Source: JBBROS01 sp965260995 (GTDB lineage: Bacteria; Pseudomonadota; Alphaproteobacteria; Acetobacterales; Acetobacteraceae). Taken from it: a stretch of DNA of 64,000 nucleotides. The position numbers were made by a program, and so were the translations under genes. Under the pieces are notes generated by a model. It saw only the letters and a program-made list of their open reading frames with translations. It did no database searches and had not been told where the DNA came from. The DNA is taken from NCBI GenBank assembly GCA_965260995.1, contig CBDHCD010000002.1, forward strand, positions 868,001 to 932,000, given 5' to 3'. Below, one piece after another: positions 1-8,590 of this stretch (position 1 is the first letter of the stretch; each line of letters begins with the position of its first letter).

Positions 1-623
1 ACGTGGCGCGGGCGCAGTACGCGAAGTTCGGCATGGCCATGGTGGCGCCCGTGTTCTGGGCCTCGGAGCAGATTTCCTCGCGCCGCAACCTCGCCGGCTT
101 CGAGGACCTGAAAGGCATCAAGATCCGCGTGCCGCCGGGCCTCATCTCGGAGATCATCGGCAAGTCCGGCGCCGCCGTGATCAACCTGCCCGGCGGCGAG
201 GTGTTCAACGCCTTGCAATCCGGCGTCATCGACGCCACCGATTGGGCCAGCCCGGCGCTGAACCAGGATGTCGGCCTTTATCGCGCGGCCAAGTTCTCCA
301 TCGACGCGTCGCATTCCATGCCCACCACCGACATCTCGGTCGCGACGCCCAAGTGGTCGGCCCTGCCGGACGACATGAAGGCGCTGATCACCGCGGAGGC
401 ACGGGCGATGAGCACGGCGCTGAAAGCCGACCTGGCGCGTGCGGACGCGGCGGCGCTGGAGAAGATGAAGACGGAGGGCGTCACGGTGACCACCTGGCCT
501 AAAGCGGAGGTCGCCAAGCTGCGCCAGGTTACCAGCGAGGTGCAGGACGGCCTAGCTGCCCGCAACGGCAACGCGAAGGCGGTCATCGCGTCGCTGCGCG
601 CCTTCCAGGCCAAGCTGGGCTGA
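1..623 (+). CDS. TRAP transporter substrate-binding protein (DctP type), 3' part
   Basis: This is the C-terminal two thirds of a periplasmic solute-binding protein; the gene starts before the window and is open in frame 3 from the first bases. The visible 206 residues contain the DctP-family pattern of a GIKIRVPPG stretch, an LPGGEVFNALQSGVIDATDWASP stretch (ligand-binding Arg and the conserved region facing the carboxylate) and a C-terminal helical tail. Its role is to bind a carboxylate or sugar-acid substrate and pass it to the membrane subunits directly downstream. The stop is 14 bases before the small membrane subunit, so the three TRAP genes form one transcript. The substrate cannot be read from the sequence; the downstream aldolase and E1 genes suggest an organic acid. 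Confidence 0.85.
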   Translation, partial: VARAQYAKFGMAMVAPVFWASEQISSRRNLAGFEDLKGIKIRVPPGLISEIIGKSGAAVINLPGGEVFNALQSGVIDATDWASPALNQDVGLYRAAKFSIDASHSMPTTDISVATPKWSALPDDMKALITAEARAMSTALKADLARADAAALEKMKTEGVTVTTWPKAEVAKLRQVTSEVQDGLAARNGNAKAVIASLRAFQAKLG

Positions 624-637
624 CCCGGATACGGTGA

Positions 638-1126
638 ATGGACCGCGCCACGCGGGCGGCCGGGCTCGCCTGCGCTTGGCTGTTCGTGCTCTCGGCGGTG
701 CTGTCGGCCTACGAAGTCGGCATGCGCTACCTGTTCGCCGCGCCGTCGAACTGGGTGCAGGAGTTGGTGACCACCCTGTGCGCCATCGGTTTCGCCTTCG
801 GTGGCGCCTGGACCATGCTGGAGGAACGCCACATCCGCATCACCATCGTGCCCGATCGCCTCGGTCCCGCAGGGCAGCGGGCGGTCGCCTGGCTGTCGGC
901 CATCGTCGGCACGTTCTATTTGGCCGGGCTGCTCTGGGGCGTGTGGCTGCAAGGGGTGGACTCGATCTGGCGGTTCGGCGACGGCGTATGGCAGCCGGAA
1001 CTGATGCCAGGACCGCCGAACTGGGCGCTGCCGGCCATCGTGAAGGGCGCGCTGGTCGGTGCGGTCGCGCTGTTCCTGTTGCTGGTGGTGCGGTCGCTGC
1101 TGCGCCTGGGCGCCGGGCGGGATTGA
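638..1126 (+). CDS. TRAP transporter small membrane subunit (DctQ type)
   Basis: This is a 162-residue inner-membrane protein with four hydrophobic segments, at about residues 8-28, 42-60, 85-108 and 130-153, the usual size and topology of a DctQ subunit. A conserved family pattern is visible as VLSAYEVGMRYLF near residues 20-32, followed by W-V-Q-E. It partners the large subunit encoded 3 bases downstream to form the Na+-driven uptake unit. The ATG start at 638 follows the binding protein by 14 bases. A larger overlapping frame on the same strand (634-2460) has an arginine-rich, non-membrane translation and is a shadow. Confidence 0.85.
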   Translation: MDRATRAAGLACAWLFVLSAVLSAYEVGMRYLFAAPSNWVQELVTTLCAIGFAFGGAWTMLEERHIRITIVPDRLGPAGQRAVAWLSAIVGTFYLAGLLWGVWLQGVDSIWRFGDGVWQPELMPGPPNWALPAIVKGALVGAVALFLLLVVRSLLRLGAGRD

Positions 1127-1129
1127 CCG

Positions 1130-2452
1130 GTGCTGCCCGCCTCGATCGAACTGCTCTCGGGCGGCATCCTGGTCGCGATGATCGCGCTCCTGGTGCTCGG
1201 CGTGCCGCTGGCCTTCACCACCGGCGCGGTCGCGGTCGGGCTGTGCTTATGGATCTACGGGCCGCAGAGCCTGTTGCTGGTCGCCAGCCGGACCTACTCG
1301 CTGATCGACTCCTTCTCGCTGGTTTCGGTGCCGTTCTTCATCCTGATGGCCTCGATGATGGAGCGCTCGGGCATCGCGCGGGACCTCTACCGCGCCCTGA
1401 ACGTCTGGGCCGGCCGGCTGCCCGGCGGATTGGCGGTGGTGACGACGGTGGTCGGCATCGTGCTGGCGGCGACGGTGGGAGTGATCGGCGGCGAGATCGT
1501 GTTGCTGGGCTTGGTCGCCCTGCCGCAACTGCTGCGGCTCGGCTACGAGCCGAAGCTGGCGATCGGCACGGTCTGCGCGGCCGGGTCGTTGGGGACGATG
1601 ATCCCGCCGTCAATCATCCTGGTGCTGTACGGCATTACGGCCGGGGTGTCGGTGGCGGACCTGTTCCTCTCCTCGCTGCTGCCCGGGCTGCTGCTGGCGA
1701 CGCTTTACATCGCCTACATCCTCGTCCGCTGCGCCCGGAACCCGGCGCTCGGCCCGCCTCCGCCCGCGGACGAACTGGCCATGCCGCTCGGCGCCAAGCT
1801 GCGCTTGCTGGGCGGCGTCGCGGTGCCGCTGGTCATCGCATTGGCGGTGCTCGGCTCGATCTACCTGGGCCTCGCCTCGGTGACGGAGTCCGCGGCCGTG
1901 GGCGTGGTCGGCGTGGCGCTCGCCATCTGGTTGCGGGGCGACTTCTCCGTCGGCTTGATACGAGCGGCCGCGTACCAGACCATGTCCACATGCGGCATGG
2001 TGCTGTGGCTGGTGATCGGCACCAACGCGCTGATCGGCGTCTACACGCTGATGGGCGGAATCGACTTCGCGCGCGCCATGCTGACCGGCTTGCCGTTCTC
2101 GCCGACGGTCGTGCTGGTGATCATGGTGGCGATCTGGATCTTCCTCGGCTTCTTTCTCGACTGGATCGGCATCATGCTGCTGACGGTGCCGATCTTCTTG
2201 CCGACGGTGCAGTCGTTCGGGTTCGATGCGCTGTGGTTCGGCATCCTGTTCAATCTGTCGATGCAGATCGCCTATCTCTCGCCACCCTTCGCCCCGGCCG
2301 CCTTTTACCTCAAGGGCGTGGCACCCGCCTCCATCAGCCTCGACACCATCTTCTCCGCCATGTGGCCGTTCATCGCGCTGCAAGTGGTGGGGCTTGCTCT
2401 CGTGTTCTTCTGGCCGGAGATCGCGCTCTGGCTTCCACGTTTTGCCGGGTGA
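1130..2452 (+). CDS. TRAP transporter large permease subunit (DctM type)
   Basis: This 440-residue integral membrane protein is nearly all hydrophobic, with about a dozen membrane segments, and carries DctM hallmarks such as GSLGTMIPPSIILVLYG (near residue 150) and LDWIGIMLLTVPIFLP (near residue 345). It is the ion-coupled transport channel of the TRAP system. The start is GTG at 1130, three bases after the small subunit stop. The gene ends four bases before the RidA-like gene, so transporter and enzymes are probably co-transcribed. Length is typical for the family (about 425-440). Confidence 0.9.
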   Translation: MLPASIELLSGGILVAMIALLVLGVPLAFTTGAVAVGLCLWIYGPQSLLLVASRTYSLIDSFSLVSVPFFILMASMMERSGIARDLYRALNVWAGRLPGGLAVVTTVVGIVLAATVGVIGGEIVLLGLVALPQLLRLGYEPKLAIGTVCAAGSLGTMIPPSIILVLYGITAGVSVADLFLSSLLPGLLLATLYIAYILVRCARNPALGPPPPADELAMPLGAKLRLLGGVAVPLVIALAVLGSIYLGLASVTESAAVGVVGVALAIWLRGDFSVGLIRAAAYQTMSTCGMVLWLVIGTNALIGVYTLMGGIDFARAMLTGLPFSPTVVLVIMVAIWIFLGFFLDWIGIMLLTVPIFLPTVQSFGFDALWFGILFNLSMQIAYLSPPFAPAAFYLKGVAPASISLDTIFSAMWPFIALQVVGLALVFFWPEIALWLPRFAG

Positions 2453-2456
2453 ACCA

Positions 2457-2864
2457 ATGACCGAGCGCCGCATGATCGTGCCCGCGGGAATGGAGGCCAT
2501 CGTCGAGCGCTACCGCTACGCCCCCGGCGTGCTGGTGGGCGACACGCTCTACGTATCCGGCCAGGTCGGGCGGGACGAGAACCTGGCCGTGCTGGACGAC
2601 CGCGAGCAGCAGTTCGAGCAGTGCTTCCGCAACATCGGCCAGGTCCTGGACGCCGCCGGGTTCGCGTTCGGGGACATCGTTGAGCTGGAAAGCTGGTTCC
2701 TGAGCTTCCCCGCTGACCTCGCGTTGTTCATGCGGGTCAAGGACCGTTGGCTCACCGGCCCGATCTACCCCACCTGGACCGGCTTCGGCGTGCAGTCCTT
2801 CTCCATGCCGGGCATCGTTTGCGAGGTGAAGGTCACCGCGATCCATGGAGGTCCCGCCGCATGA
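2457..2864 (+). CDS. RidA/YjgF/Rid-family protein, non-canonical active site
   Basis: This 135-residue protein has the Rid fold pattern: GVLVGDTLYVSGQVGRDE near residue 22, a central F-R-N-I-G-Q-V-L-D-A-A-G helix, and the C-terminal V-C-E-V-K-V-T-A-I strand with the conserved Glu. Canonical RidA hydrolyses reactive enamine/imine intermediates and needs an Arg in the segment before that strand; here the segment reads YPTWTGFGVQSFSMPG and has no Arg. It is therefore more likely a divergent Rid subfamily member tied to this pathway than a housekeeping RidA. It starts at ATG 2457, four bases after the TRAP permease, and overlaps the E1 gene by ATGA, which implies translational coupling. Confidence 0.8.
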   Translation: MTERRMIVPAGMEAIVERYRYAPGVLVGDTLYVSGQVGRDENLAVLDDREQQFEQCFRNIGQVLDAAGFAFGDIVELESWFLSFPADLALFMRVKDRWLTGPIYPTWTGFGVQSFSMPGIVCEVKVTAIHGGPAA

Positions 2865-4831
2865 GCAAGCTCGAAAGCCAATACTTCGACCTCTGCCGCA
2901 TTCGCTGTTTCGATGAGCGCGTGATGGAGCTGTTCCATCAAGGCATCGTCAAAGGCACCGCCCATTCGTGCGTGGGGCAGGAGGCGGTCGCCGTCGGCGG
3001 CTGCGCGGCCTTGCGCGAGGACGACTTCATCGTTTCGCACCACCGCGGCCACGGCCATTGCATCGCCCGCGGCGCCGACCTCACCCGCATGGCGGCCGAG
3101 CTGATGGGCCGCGACACCGGCTATTGCCGCGGCCTCGGCGGCTCCATGCACATCGCCGCGCTCGACCGCGGCATCCTGGGCGCCAACGGCATCGTCGGCG
3201 CCGGGATCGGGCTCGGCGCCGGGGCGGCCCTCTCGGCGCAGGTGCGGCGGAGCGGGCAGGTGTGCTTGGTGTTCTTCGGTGACGGCGCGGCCAACGAGGG
3301 CATCTTCCACGAGGCACTCAACCTCGCCAGCTTGTGGCGCCTGCCGGTGGTCTATCTTTGCGAAAACAATGGGTTCGGCCTCTCCACCGCCATGGCGCAC
3401 TCCACCGCCGTCGAGCGTTTGTCCATGCGCGCCGCCGCTTATTCCATGCCCGGCGAGACCGTTGACGGCAACGACGTGCTGGCCGTGGAAGACGCGGTGC
3501 AGCGGGCCGTGGACCGGGCGCGCGCCGGCGGGGGGCCGAGCTTGATCGAGGCGCTGACCTGGCGCTGGGGCGACCATTCCATGCGCTCCAACCTGCCGCG
3601 CTACCGTGACAAGGACGACGAGGCGCGCTGGCGGGCCGAGCGCGACCCGCTGGCCCGCACCGCCGTGCTGCTCGGCGAGCGGCAAGTCCGCCCGGACCAC
3701 CTCGAGGCGCTGCGCGCCCGCGCGCAGGGCGCCGTGGACGACGCGCTGACGGCCGCGCAAACCGCGCCCGAGCCGACGCTGGAGACGCTGCACGCACTGG
3801 TGCTGGCGCCGCACCCCGACCTGCCGGACGAGCCGGGCACCGCGGGCGAGATGCGGCAGCTCTCCTACGTGGACGCCATCCGCGAGGCGATCGACGGCGA
3901 GATGGCGCGGGACGAGCGCGTGATCGTCATTGGCGAGGATGTCGGCCGCATCGGCGGCATCTTCGGCTGCACGCGCGGGCTGATCGACCGCTACGGGCCG
4001 CAGCGCTTGCTGGACACGCCGATCTCAGAGAACGCCATCGGCAACGTCGCCGTGGGCGCGGCCATCACCGGCCTGCGCCCGGTCGCCGAGATACAGATCT
4101 TCGATTTTGTGACGTTGATGATGGACGCCATCGTCAACCAGGCTGCCAAGTTCCGCACCATGCTGGGCGGCGTGCCGACCGTGCCCGTGGTGTTCCGCGG
4201 CCCGCAAGGCGGCGGCATCCGCCTGGGCGCGCAGCACTCGCAATCGCTGGAAGCTTGGTTCTGCCACGTGCCGGGCTTGGTGGTGCTGGCGCCGTCCACG
4301 CCATACGACGCGAAGGGACTGCTGGCGGCGGCCATCCGCGACGACAACCCTGTCGTGTTCTTGGAGCACAAGCTGCTGTATGCGCAGTCGAAAGGCCCGG
4401 TGCCGGAAGCGCCCTACGCCATTCCGATCGGTCGTGCCGACATCAAGCGGCCCGGCACCGACGCCACCGTGGTCGCCACCATGGCGATGGTCGCCCCCGC
4501 CCTCGCGGCCGCTCGCGCGTTGGCGCGGAGCGGCATCGAGGTCGAGGTGATCGACCCGCGCACTCTCCGCCCGCTGGACAGCGAGACCATCCTCGCCTCC
4601 GTGCGCAAGACCAACCACTTGGTGGTCGTGCACGAGGGCTGGACCAAGTGGGGCTTCGGCGCCGAGGTGTCGGCGATGGTGATGGAGCAGGCGTTCGACT
4701 GGCTCGATGCGCCGGTGCTGCGCGTCGGCATGCCGGACGTGCCGATGCCGTACAACGACGCGCTGGAGCGCGCCGTCATCCCGGACCAAGCCGCGATCAC
4801 CGCCGCGATCCGCAGCGTTCTGGGGCGGTGA
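2861..4831 (+). CDS. Fused alpha/beta thiamine diphosphate-dependent 2-oxoacid dehydrogenase E1 component
   Basis: This 656-residue protein joins two E1 chains. Residues about 1-315 are the alpha (ThDP-binding) half, with the thiamine motif GDGAANEGIFHEALNLAS and C-E-N-N near residues 138-170. Residues about 330-656 are the beta half, with VIGEDVGRIGG, LDTPISENAIGNVAVGAA and GPQGGGIRLGAQHSQS. The family decarboxylates 2-oxoacids (pyruvate, branched-chain acids) or acetoin and passes the acyl group to a lipoyl E2. No E2 or E3 gene is visible nearby, so either partners lie elsewhere or the enzyme acts differently. It overlaps RidA by 4 bases and the aldolase start by 1 base. The native substrate is unknown. 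Confidence 0.88.
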   Translation: MSKLESQYFDLCRIRCFDERVMELFHQGIVKGTAHSCVGQEAVAVGGCAALREDDFIVSHHRGHGHCIARGADLTRMAAELMGRDTGYCRGLGGSMHIAALDRGILGANGIVGAGIGLGAGAALSAQVRRSGQVCLVFFGDGAANEGIFHEALNLASLWRLPVVYLCENNGFGLSTAMAHSTAVERLSMRAAAYSMPGETVDGNDVLAVEDAVQRAVDRARAGGGPSLIEALTWRWGDHSMRSNLPRYRDKDDEARWRAERDPLARTAVLLGERQVRPDHLEALRARAQGAVDDALTAAQTAPEPTLETLHALVLAPHPDLPDEPGTAGEMRQLSYVDAIREAIDGEMARDERVIVIGEDVGRIGGIFGCTRGLIDRYGPQRLLDTPISENAIGNVAVGAAITGLRPVAEIQIFDFVTLMMDAIVNQAAKFRTMLGGVPTVPVVFRGPQGGGIRLGAQHSQSLEAWFCHVPGLVVLAPSTPYDAKGLLAAAIRDDNPVVFLEHKLLYAQSKGPVPEAPYAIPIGRADIKRPGTDATVVATMAMVAPALAAARALARSGIEVEVIDPRTLRPLDSETILASVRKTNHLVVVHEGWTKWGFGAEVSAMVMEQAFDWLDAPVLRVGMPDVPMPYNDALERAVIPDQAAITAAIRSVLGR

Positions 4832-5613
4832 TGGCGCTCCGCTGGCCCGATCTCCTGGCCCTGGGCCGTCCGGCCGTGGGCACGTGGTCGCAGATCGCCT
4901 CCGAGGAGTGTGTGGACATGCTCGGCGCCGCCGGGCTCGACTTCACGATCATCGACATGGAGCACGGCGCGCTCGGCATCGGGATGGCGGAGCGGCTGAT
5001 CCGCGCCTGCGACGCGAACGGGTTGGCGCCGTTGCTGCGTTTGGCGCGAGCCGAGCCGTTCCTGGTCGGGCAGGCGCTCGACGCGGGCGCGACGGCGGTG
5101 GTGGCGCCGGGGGTGGCCTCGGCTGAGGCCGCCCGGGCGCTGGTCGCCGCCGGGCGTTTCGCGCCGGAGGGCACCCGCGGCGCTTGTCCCTGCGTGCGCG
5201 CGGGCGGGCACTTCATCCGTGACTGGCGCGCGCACGTGACCCGGCAGCACGGCGGCACCGGGGTGATCGCGCTGGTCGAGAGCCAGGCCGGGCTCGATGA
5301 CATCGAGGCGATCTGCGCCGTGGAAGGCTTGCTGGCGCTGCTGATCGGGCCGTTCGACCTCTCGGTCTCGCTCGGACACGCCGGGAACATCGCTGCGCCG
5401 GAGGTGCAGCGCGGCATCGACCGCATGATCGCCGCCGCCCGTGCGAACGGCCTGCCGATCATGGCGCCCATCTTCGACCCCGACCTGGCCGAAGCCCGGC
5501 GGCAGCGTGACGCCTGGACAACGCGTGGCGCCGACCACTTCGTTGTCGGGACCGACAAAATCATCTTCGCGGACGCCGTGGCCCGCTACGCCGCATCGTT
5601 CGGGCGTCTGTAG
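4831..5613 (+). CDS. HpcH/HpaI-family aldolase (2-dehydro-3-deoxy acid aldolase type)
   Basis: This 260-residue class II pyruvate aldolase or citrate-lyase-family protein has the expected landmarks: VGTWSQI at the N terminus, IIDMEHG near residue 48, L-L-R-L-A-R-A-E-P carrying the substrate Arg near residue 68, the metal-ligand Glu in ALVESQAGLDDIEAI near residue 147, and the Asp in LIGPFDLSVSLG near residue 172. Members cleave hydroxy-oxo acids to pyruvate plus an aldehyde. ATG 4831 overlaps the E1 stop codon (TGATG), so the two are coupled and pyruvate or a related oxoacid could flow to the E1. A 101-base gap then separates it from the ABC transporter genes. Confidence 0.85.
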   Translation: MALRWPDLLALGRPAVGTWSQIASEECVDMLGAAGLDFTIIDMEHGALGIGMAERLIRACDANGLAPLLRLARAEPFLVGQALDAGATAVVAPGVASAEAARALVAAGRFAPEGTRGACPCVRAGGHFIRDWRAHVTRQHGGTGVIALVESQAGLDDIEAICAVEGLLALLIGPFDLSVSLGHAGNIAAPEVQRGIDRMIAAARANGLPIMAPIFDPDLAEARRQRDAWTTRGADHFVVGTDKIIFADAVARYAASFGRL

Positions 5614-5714
5614 CTTCAACAACGCCTCTACTCGTGCCAACATGCAATCGGCTCGGACAACCAGGCCCAACCCCGGCGCGCGCGGACGCGACCGGCAACT
5701 TGAGGGAGCACGCG

Positions 5715-6695
5715 ATGCAACGCAGGACGGTGATCAAGGCTGGCTTGGCCGCACTCGGAACAGTCGTGGCAGGGCCTGGTAGCAGCCCGGCCGCCGCTGC
5801 CAGCAAAGACCTGGTCTACCTCACGCCGGGGCTCGACCTGCCGTTCTGGCGCGCGCTGTCGAAGGGCGTCGAGGCGGCGGCGAAGGACAAGGGCTACACC
5901 TGCCAGACCTTCGACTCCCGCAACAACGCCCAGACCCAGTTGCAGAACGCGCAGGATGCCATCACCCGCGGCGTCGCCGGCATCGTGATCTCGCCGACCG
6001 ACTCCTCCACCGCGCCGAGCGTGCTCGCACTCGCGTCGCGCGCCAAGATCCCCGTCGTGATCGCCGACATCGGCACCAACAGCGGCGACTACGAGGCGTT
6101 CGTCATCTCGGACAATTACCGTGGCGCGCATGACGTCGGCACGAATTTGGCTGCCTCGCTGAAGAAGAAGGGCTGGGCGGACGGCTCCGTCGGCATCGTC
6201 GCCATCTCGCAAGCGCGCAAGAACGGGCAGGCGCGCACCAAGGGCTTCCTCGACGGCTTGAAGGAGGGCGGCTTCACCGGCAAGGAAGCCGGGATGCAGC
6301 AGATGCAGTCCTACACGTCCGACGAGACGTTCAAATTCACCCAGGACCTGCTGACAGCGAACCCCGGCATGCGCGGATTGTTCATCCAAACCGACCAGCC
6401 GACCATCGGCGCCCTTCGCGCCATCAAGGCCGCCCGGCGCGATGGTGACCTGCTGGTCGCGGCTTTCGACGGCATTCCGGAGTTCGTGGACCTGCTGAAA
6501 TCCGGCGCCATCGTCGTCTCCGGCATGCAGCAGCCCTACCTGATGGGCACGCGCTCCGGTGAGGCCATGCTGGCGGCCATCGCCGGCACCCCGCCCGAGA
6601 AGGAGATCACCGTGCCGATCCTCGCCGTCACCAGCGACAACATCAACCAGGTGTTGCCCACCATCCGCAAGACCGTGTTCGGCGAAGAGGGCTGA
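5715..6695 (+). CDS. Sugar ABC transporter substrate-binding protein (RbsB type)
   Basis: This 326-residue periplasmic protein begins with a twin-basic MQRRTVIKAG leader followed by a hydrophobic stretch and an Ala-rich cleavage region near residue 30, so it is exported, possibly by Tat. The body is a type I periplasmic binding fold: DLPFWRALSKGVEAAAKDKG, GIVISPTDSS, VVIADIGTNSGDYEAFVISD and a C-terminal VAAFDGIPEFVDLLKSGAI. Such proteins bind pentoses, branched sugars, sugar alcohols or autoinducer-like sugars. A purine-rich GAGGGA lies just before ATG 5715. It is the first gene of the ABC set, and its stop is 62 bases before the annotated ATPase start. Confidence 0.9.
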   Translation: MQRRTVIKAGLAALGTVVAGPGSSPAAAASKDLVYLTPGLDLPFWRALSKGVEAAAKDKGYTCQTFDSRNNAQTQLQNAQDAITRGVAGIVISPTDSSTAPSVLALASRAKIPVVIADIGTNSGDYEAFVISDNYRGAHDVGTNLAASLKKKGWADGSVGIVAISQARKNGQARTKGFLDGLKEGGFTGKEAGMQQMQSYTSDETFKFTQDLLTANPGMRGLFIQTDQPTIGALRAIKAARRDGDLLVAAFDGIPEFVDLLKSGAIVVSGMQQPYLMGTRSGEAMLAAIAGTPPEKEITVPILAVTSDNINQVLPTIRKTVFGEEG

Positions 6696-6757
6696 GCACG
6701 ACCGCCCCGGTACTTGGCGCCCAGGCCCCCGGCGCGCCGCTCCTGGCCGCCGAGGGC

Positions 6758-8590
6758 GTGACCAAGTCGTTCGACCGAACCCCCGCCCTGGCCGGCGCCG
6801 ACCTCCACCTGCGCGCGGGGGAAGTGCATGGCCTGCTCGGCGCAAATGGTGCGGGCAAGTCCACGCTGTCGAAGGTCATCGCCGGGCACCATACGTTGGA
6901 CGGCGGCGAACTTCGCCTGCGCGGGCGGCGGATCGTGTTCCGCAACACGCGCGACGCGCTGCGGGCCGGCATCGCCATCGTCATGCAGGAAACCAGCCTG
7001 GTGCCGGACCTTTCGGTGCTGGAGAACATCTTTCTCCCGCTGCTCGGCCGTCCTGGCCGGCTTGAGACCCGGCGCTTGCGGCGCGAAGGCTCGGCGCTGC
7101 TCGACAGCCTCGGCCAGGCCGACGCCCTACCGCTCGACCGCGAGGTGCGCGGCCTCTCTTCCGCGCAGAAGCAGTTGGTCGAGATCGCCAAGGCGCTCGG
7201 CATCGGCGCCACGCTCATGATCTTCGACGAACCGACCGCCTCCCTCTCGCCCAGCGAAGTTGACCGGCTGTTCGACATCATGACCCGGCTGCGCGACGCC
7301 CAGTGCGGCCTCGTGTTCGTCTCGCACCGGCTGGAGGAAGTGTTCTCCATCACCGACCGCGTCACCGTCATGCGCGAGGGCCGCACCGTCATGGATGGCC
7401 GCCCGACTTCCGGTCTCGATCAAGCCGAGCTGATCCGCAGCATGGTCGGCGCCGATGTGACCCTGGCCACGAGCCGCGCCGCTGCGGGCGGTCGCGAGGC
7501 TCCCGTCGTGCTGGAGCTTCGCAACCTTGCCGCGGCGCCTGCGGTGCAGGACGTGTCCTTCGCGGCTCATCGCGGTGAGATTCTCGGCCTCGGCGGCCTG
7601 GTCGGCGCCGGCCGGTCGGAAACGGTCGAGGCGGTGTTCGGCTTGCGTCCCCGCACCGGCGGCACCGTTCTGCTGCATGGCCAACCCTTGCCCGCCAGCA
7701 ATCCGGGAGCCGTCATCCGCGCCGGGATCGGCTTCGTCGCTGAGGATCGGCGCACGCAGAACATCGTGCCGGACCTCAGCGTGAAGGAGAACCTGCTGCT
7801 CGCCCATCTCGGCGCCCGGCGCGGCTTCGGCCTCGGCTACCGCGCCCGCGAGCAGCGCGTGGCCGAGCTGCTGGCCAAGCTCGGCCTGCCGCAGGAGCGG
7901 TTGCAGGACAGATCCATGCTCAACTTCTCCGGCGGCATGCAGCAGAAGATCATCATCGCCCGCTGGCTCCTGCTCGACCCGGCGGTGCTGATCCTCGACG
8001 AACCGACCAAGGGCGTCGACATCGGCACCCGCACCAGCATCTACGCCCTGCTGCGCGAGGTCGCCGCCAAGGGTGCCGCCATCGTCGTCGTCTCGTCCGA
8101 CTTCGAGGAGTTGCTGGCGCTCAGCGACCGCGTGGTCGTCATCAGCGACGGCCGTTCGGTGGCGGACCTGCCCACCGCCGTGCTCGACGAGGAAAAGCTG
8201 ACGCTGCTCGCCGCCCCGCGCACCTCGATGGCTTCCAATACCGCCTTGCTGCAGGACCTCGTGCGCGAGAACGGCGGCGCCGGGTTCTGGGCGCTGATCG
8301 GGGACGGGAGGGTGATCTGCCTCAACGCTTGCATCACCGACCCGGCCGCCGACCCCGGCTTCAAAGCCGGCGACGCCGTGGCGCTTGATCAGTCCCGCAT
8401 TCCCCACGCGCTGCACGGCCGCGGCGCCGGCTTCGTATCGGAGGACGGGCAGTCCACCATGCTGGTGCCGATCCGCACGCATCGCGGCCACGACCTCGGC
8501 TGGATCGGGCTTAGCCTGCCGGAGACCGAAGGCTTGCCGGACGCGACCGCCATCCGCGCACAGATCGAGACCCGGGCCGCGGCGCTATGA
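6758..8590 (+). CDS. Sugar ABC transporter ATP-binding protein (double ATPase, RbsA type) with extra C-terminal domain
   Basis: This 610-residue protein has two nucleotide-binding domains in tandem. The first has Walker A GANGAGKS (near residue 28), signature LSSAQKQ and Walker B LMIFDEPTASLS. The second has the degenerate Walker A GLGGLVGAGRSE usual for the family, signature NFSGGMQQK and Walker B VLILDEPTKGVDIG. RbsA-type proteins normally end near residue 500; here about 125 further residues (485-610) form an unrecognised domain containing FWALIGDGRVICLNACI. Translation may begin upstream: the same frame is open back to a CTG at 6691 that overlaps the binding protein stop, adding a plausible STTAPVLGAQ leader. 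It overlaps the permease by 4 bases. Confidence 0.88.
   Translation: MTKSFDRTPALAGADLHLRAGEVHGLLGANGAGKSTLSKVIAGHHTLDGGELRLRGRRIVFRNTRDALRAGIAIVMQETSLVPDLSVLENIFLPLLGRPGRLETRRLRREGSALLDSLGQADALPLDREVRGLSSAQKQLVEIAKALGIGATLMIFDEPTASLSPSEVDRLFDIMTRLRDAQCGLVFVSHRLEEVFSITDRVTVMREGRTVMDGRPTSGLDQAELIRSMVGADVTLATSRAAAGGREAPVVLELRNLAAAPAVQDVSFAAHRGEILGLGGLVGAGRSETVEAVFGLRPRTGGTVLLHGQPLPASNPGAVIRAGIGFVAEDRRTQNIVPDLSVKENLLLAHLGARRGFGLGYRAREQRVAELLAKLGLPQERLQDRSMLNFSGGMQQKIIIARWLLLDPAVLILDEPTKGVDIGTRTSIYALLREVAAKGAAIVVVSSDFEELLALSDRVVVISDGRSVADLPTAVLDEEKLTLLAAPRTSMASNTALLQDLVRENGGAGFWALIGDGRVICLNACITDPAADPGFKAGDAVALDQSRIPHALHGRGAGFVSEDGQSTMLVPIRTHRGHDLGWIGLSLPETEGLPDATAIRAQIETRAAAL

Noticed and set aside
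634..2460. 608-codon plus-strand frame over the TRAP membrane genes
   Set aside because: Arg/Gly-rich translation with no motifs; the alternative frames give clear DctQ and DctM membrane proteins.
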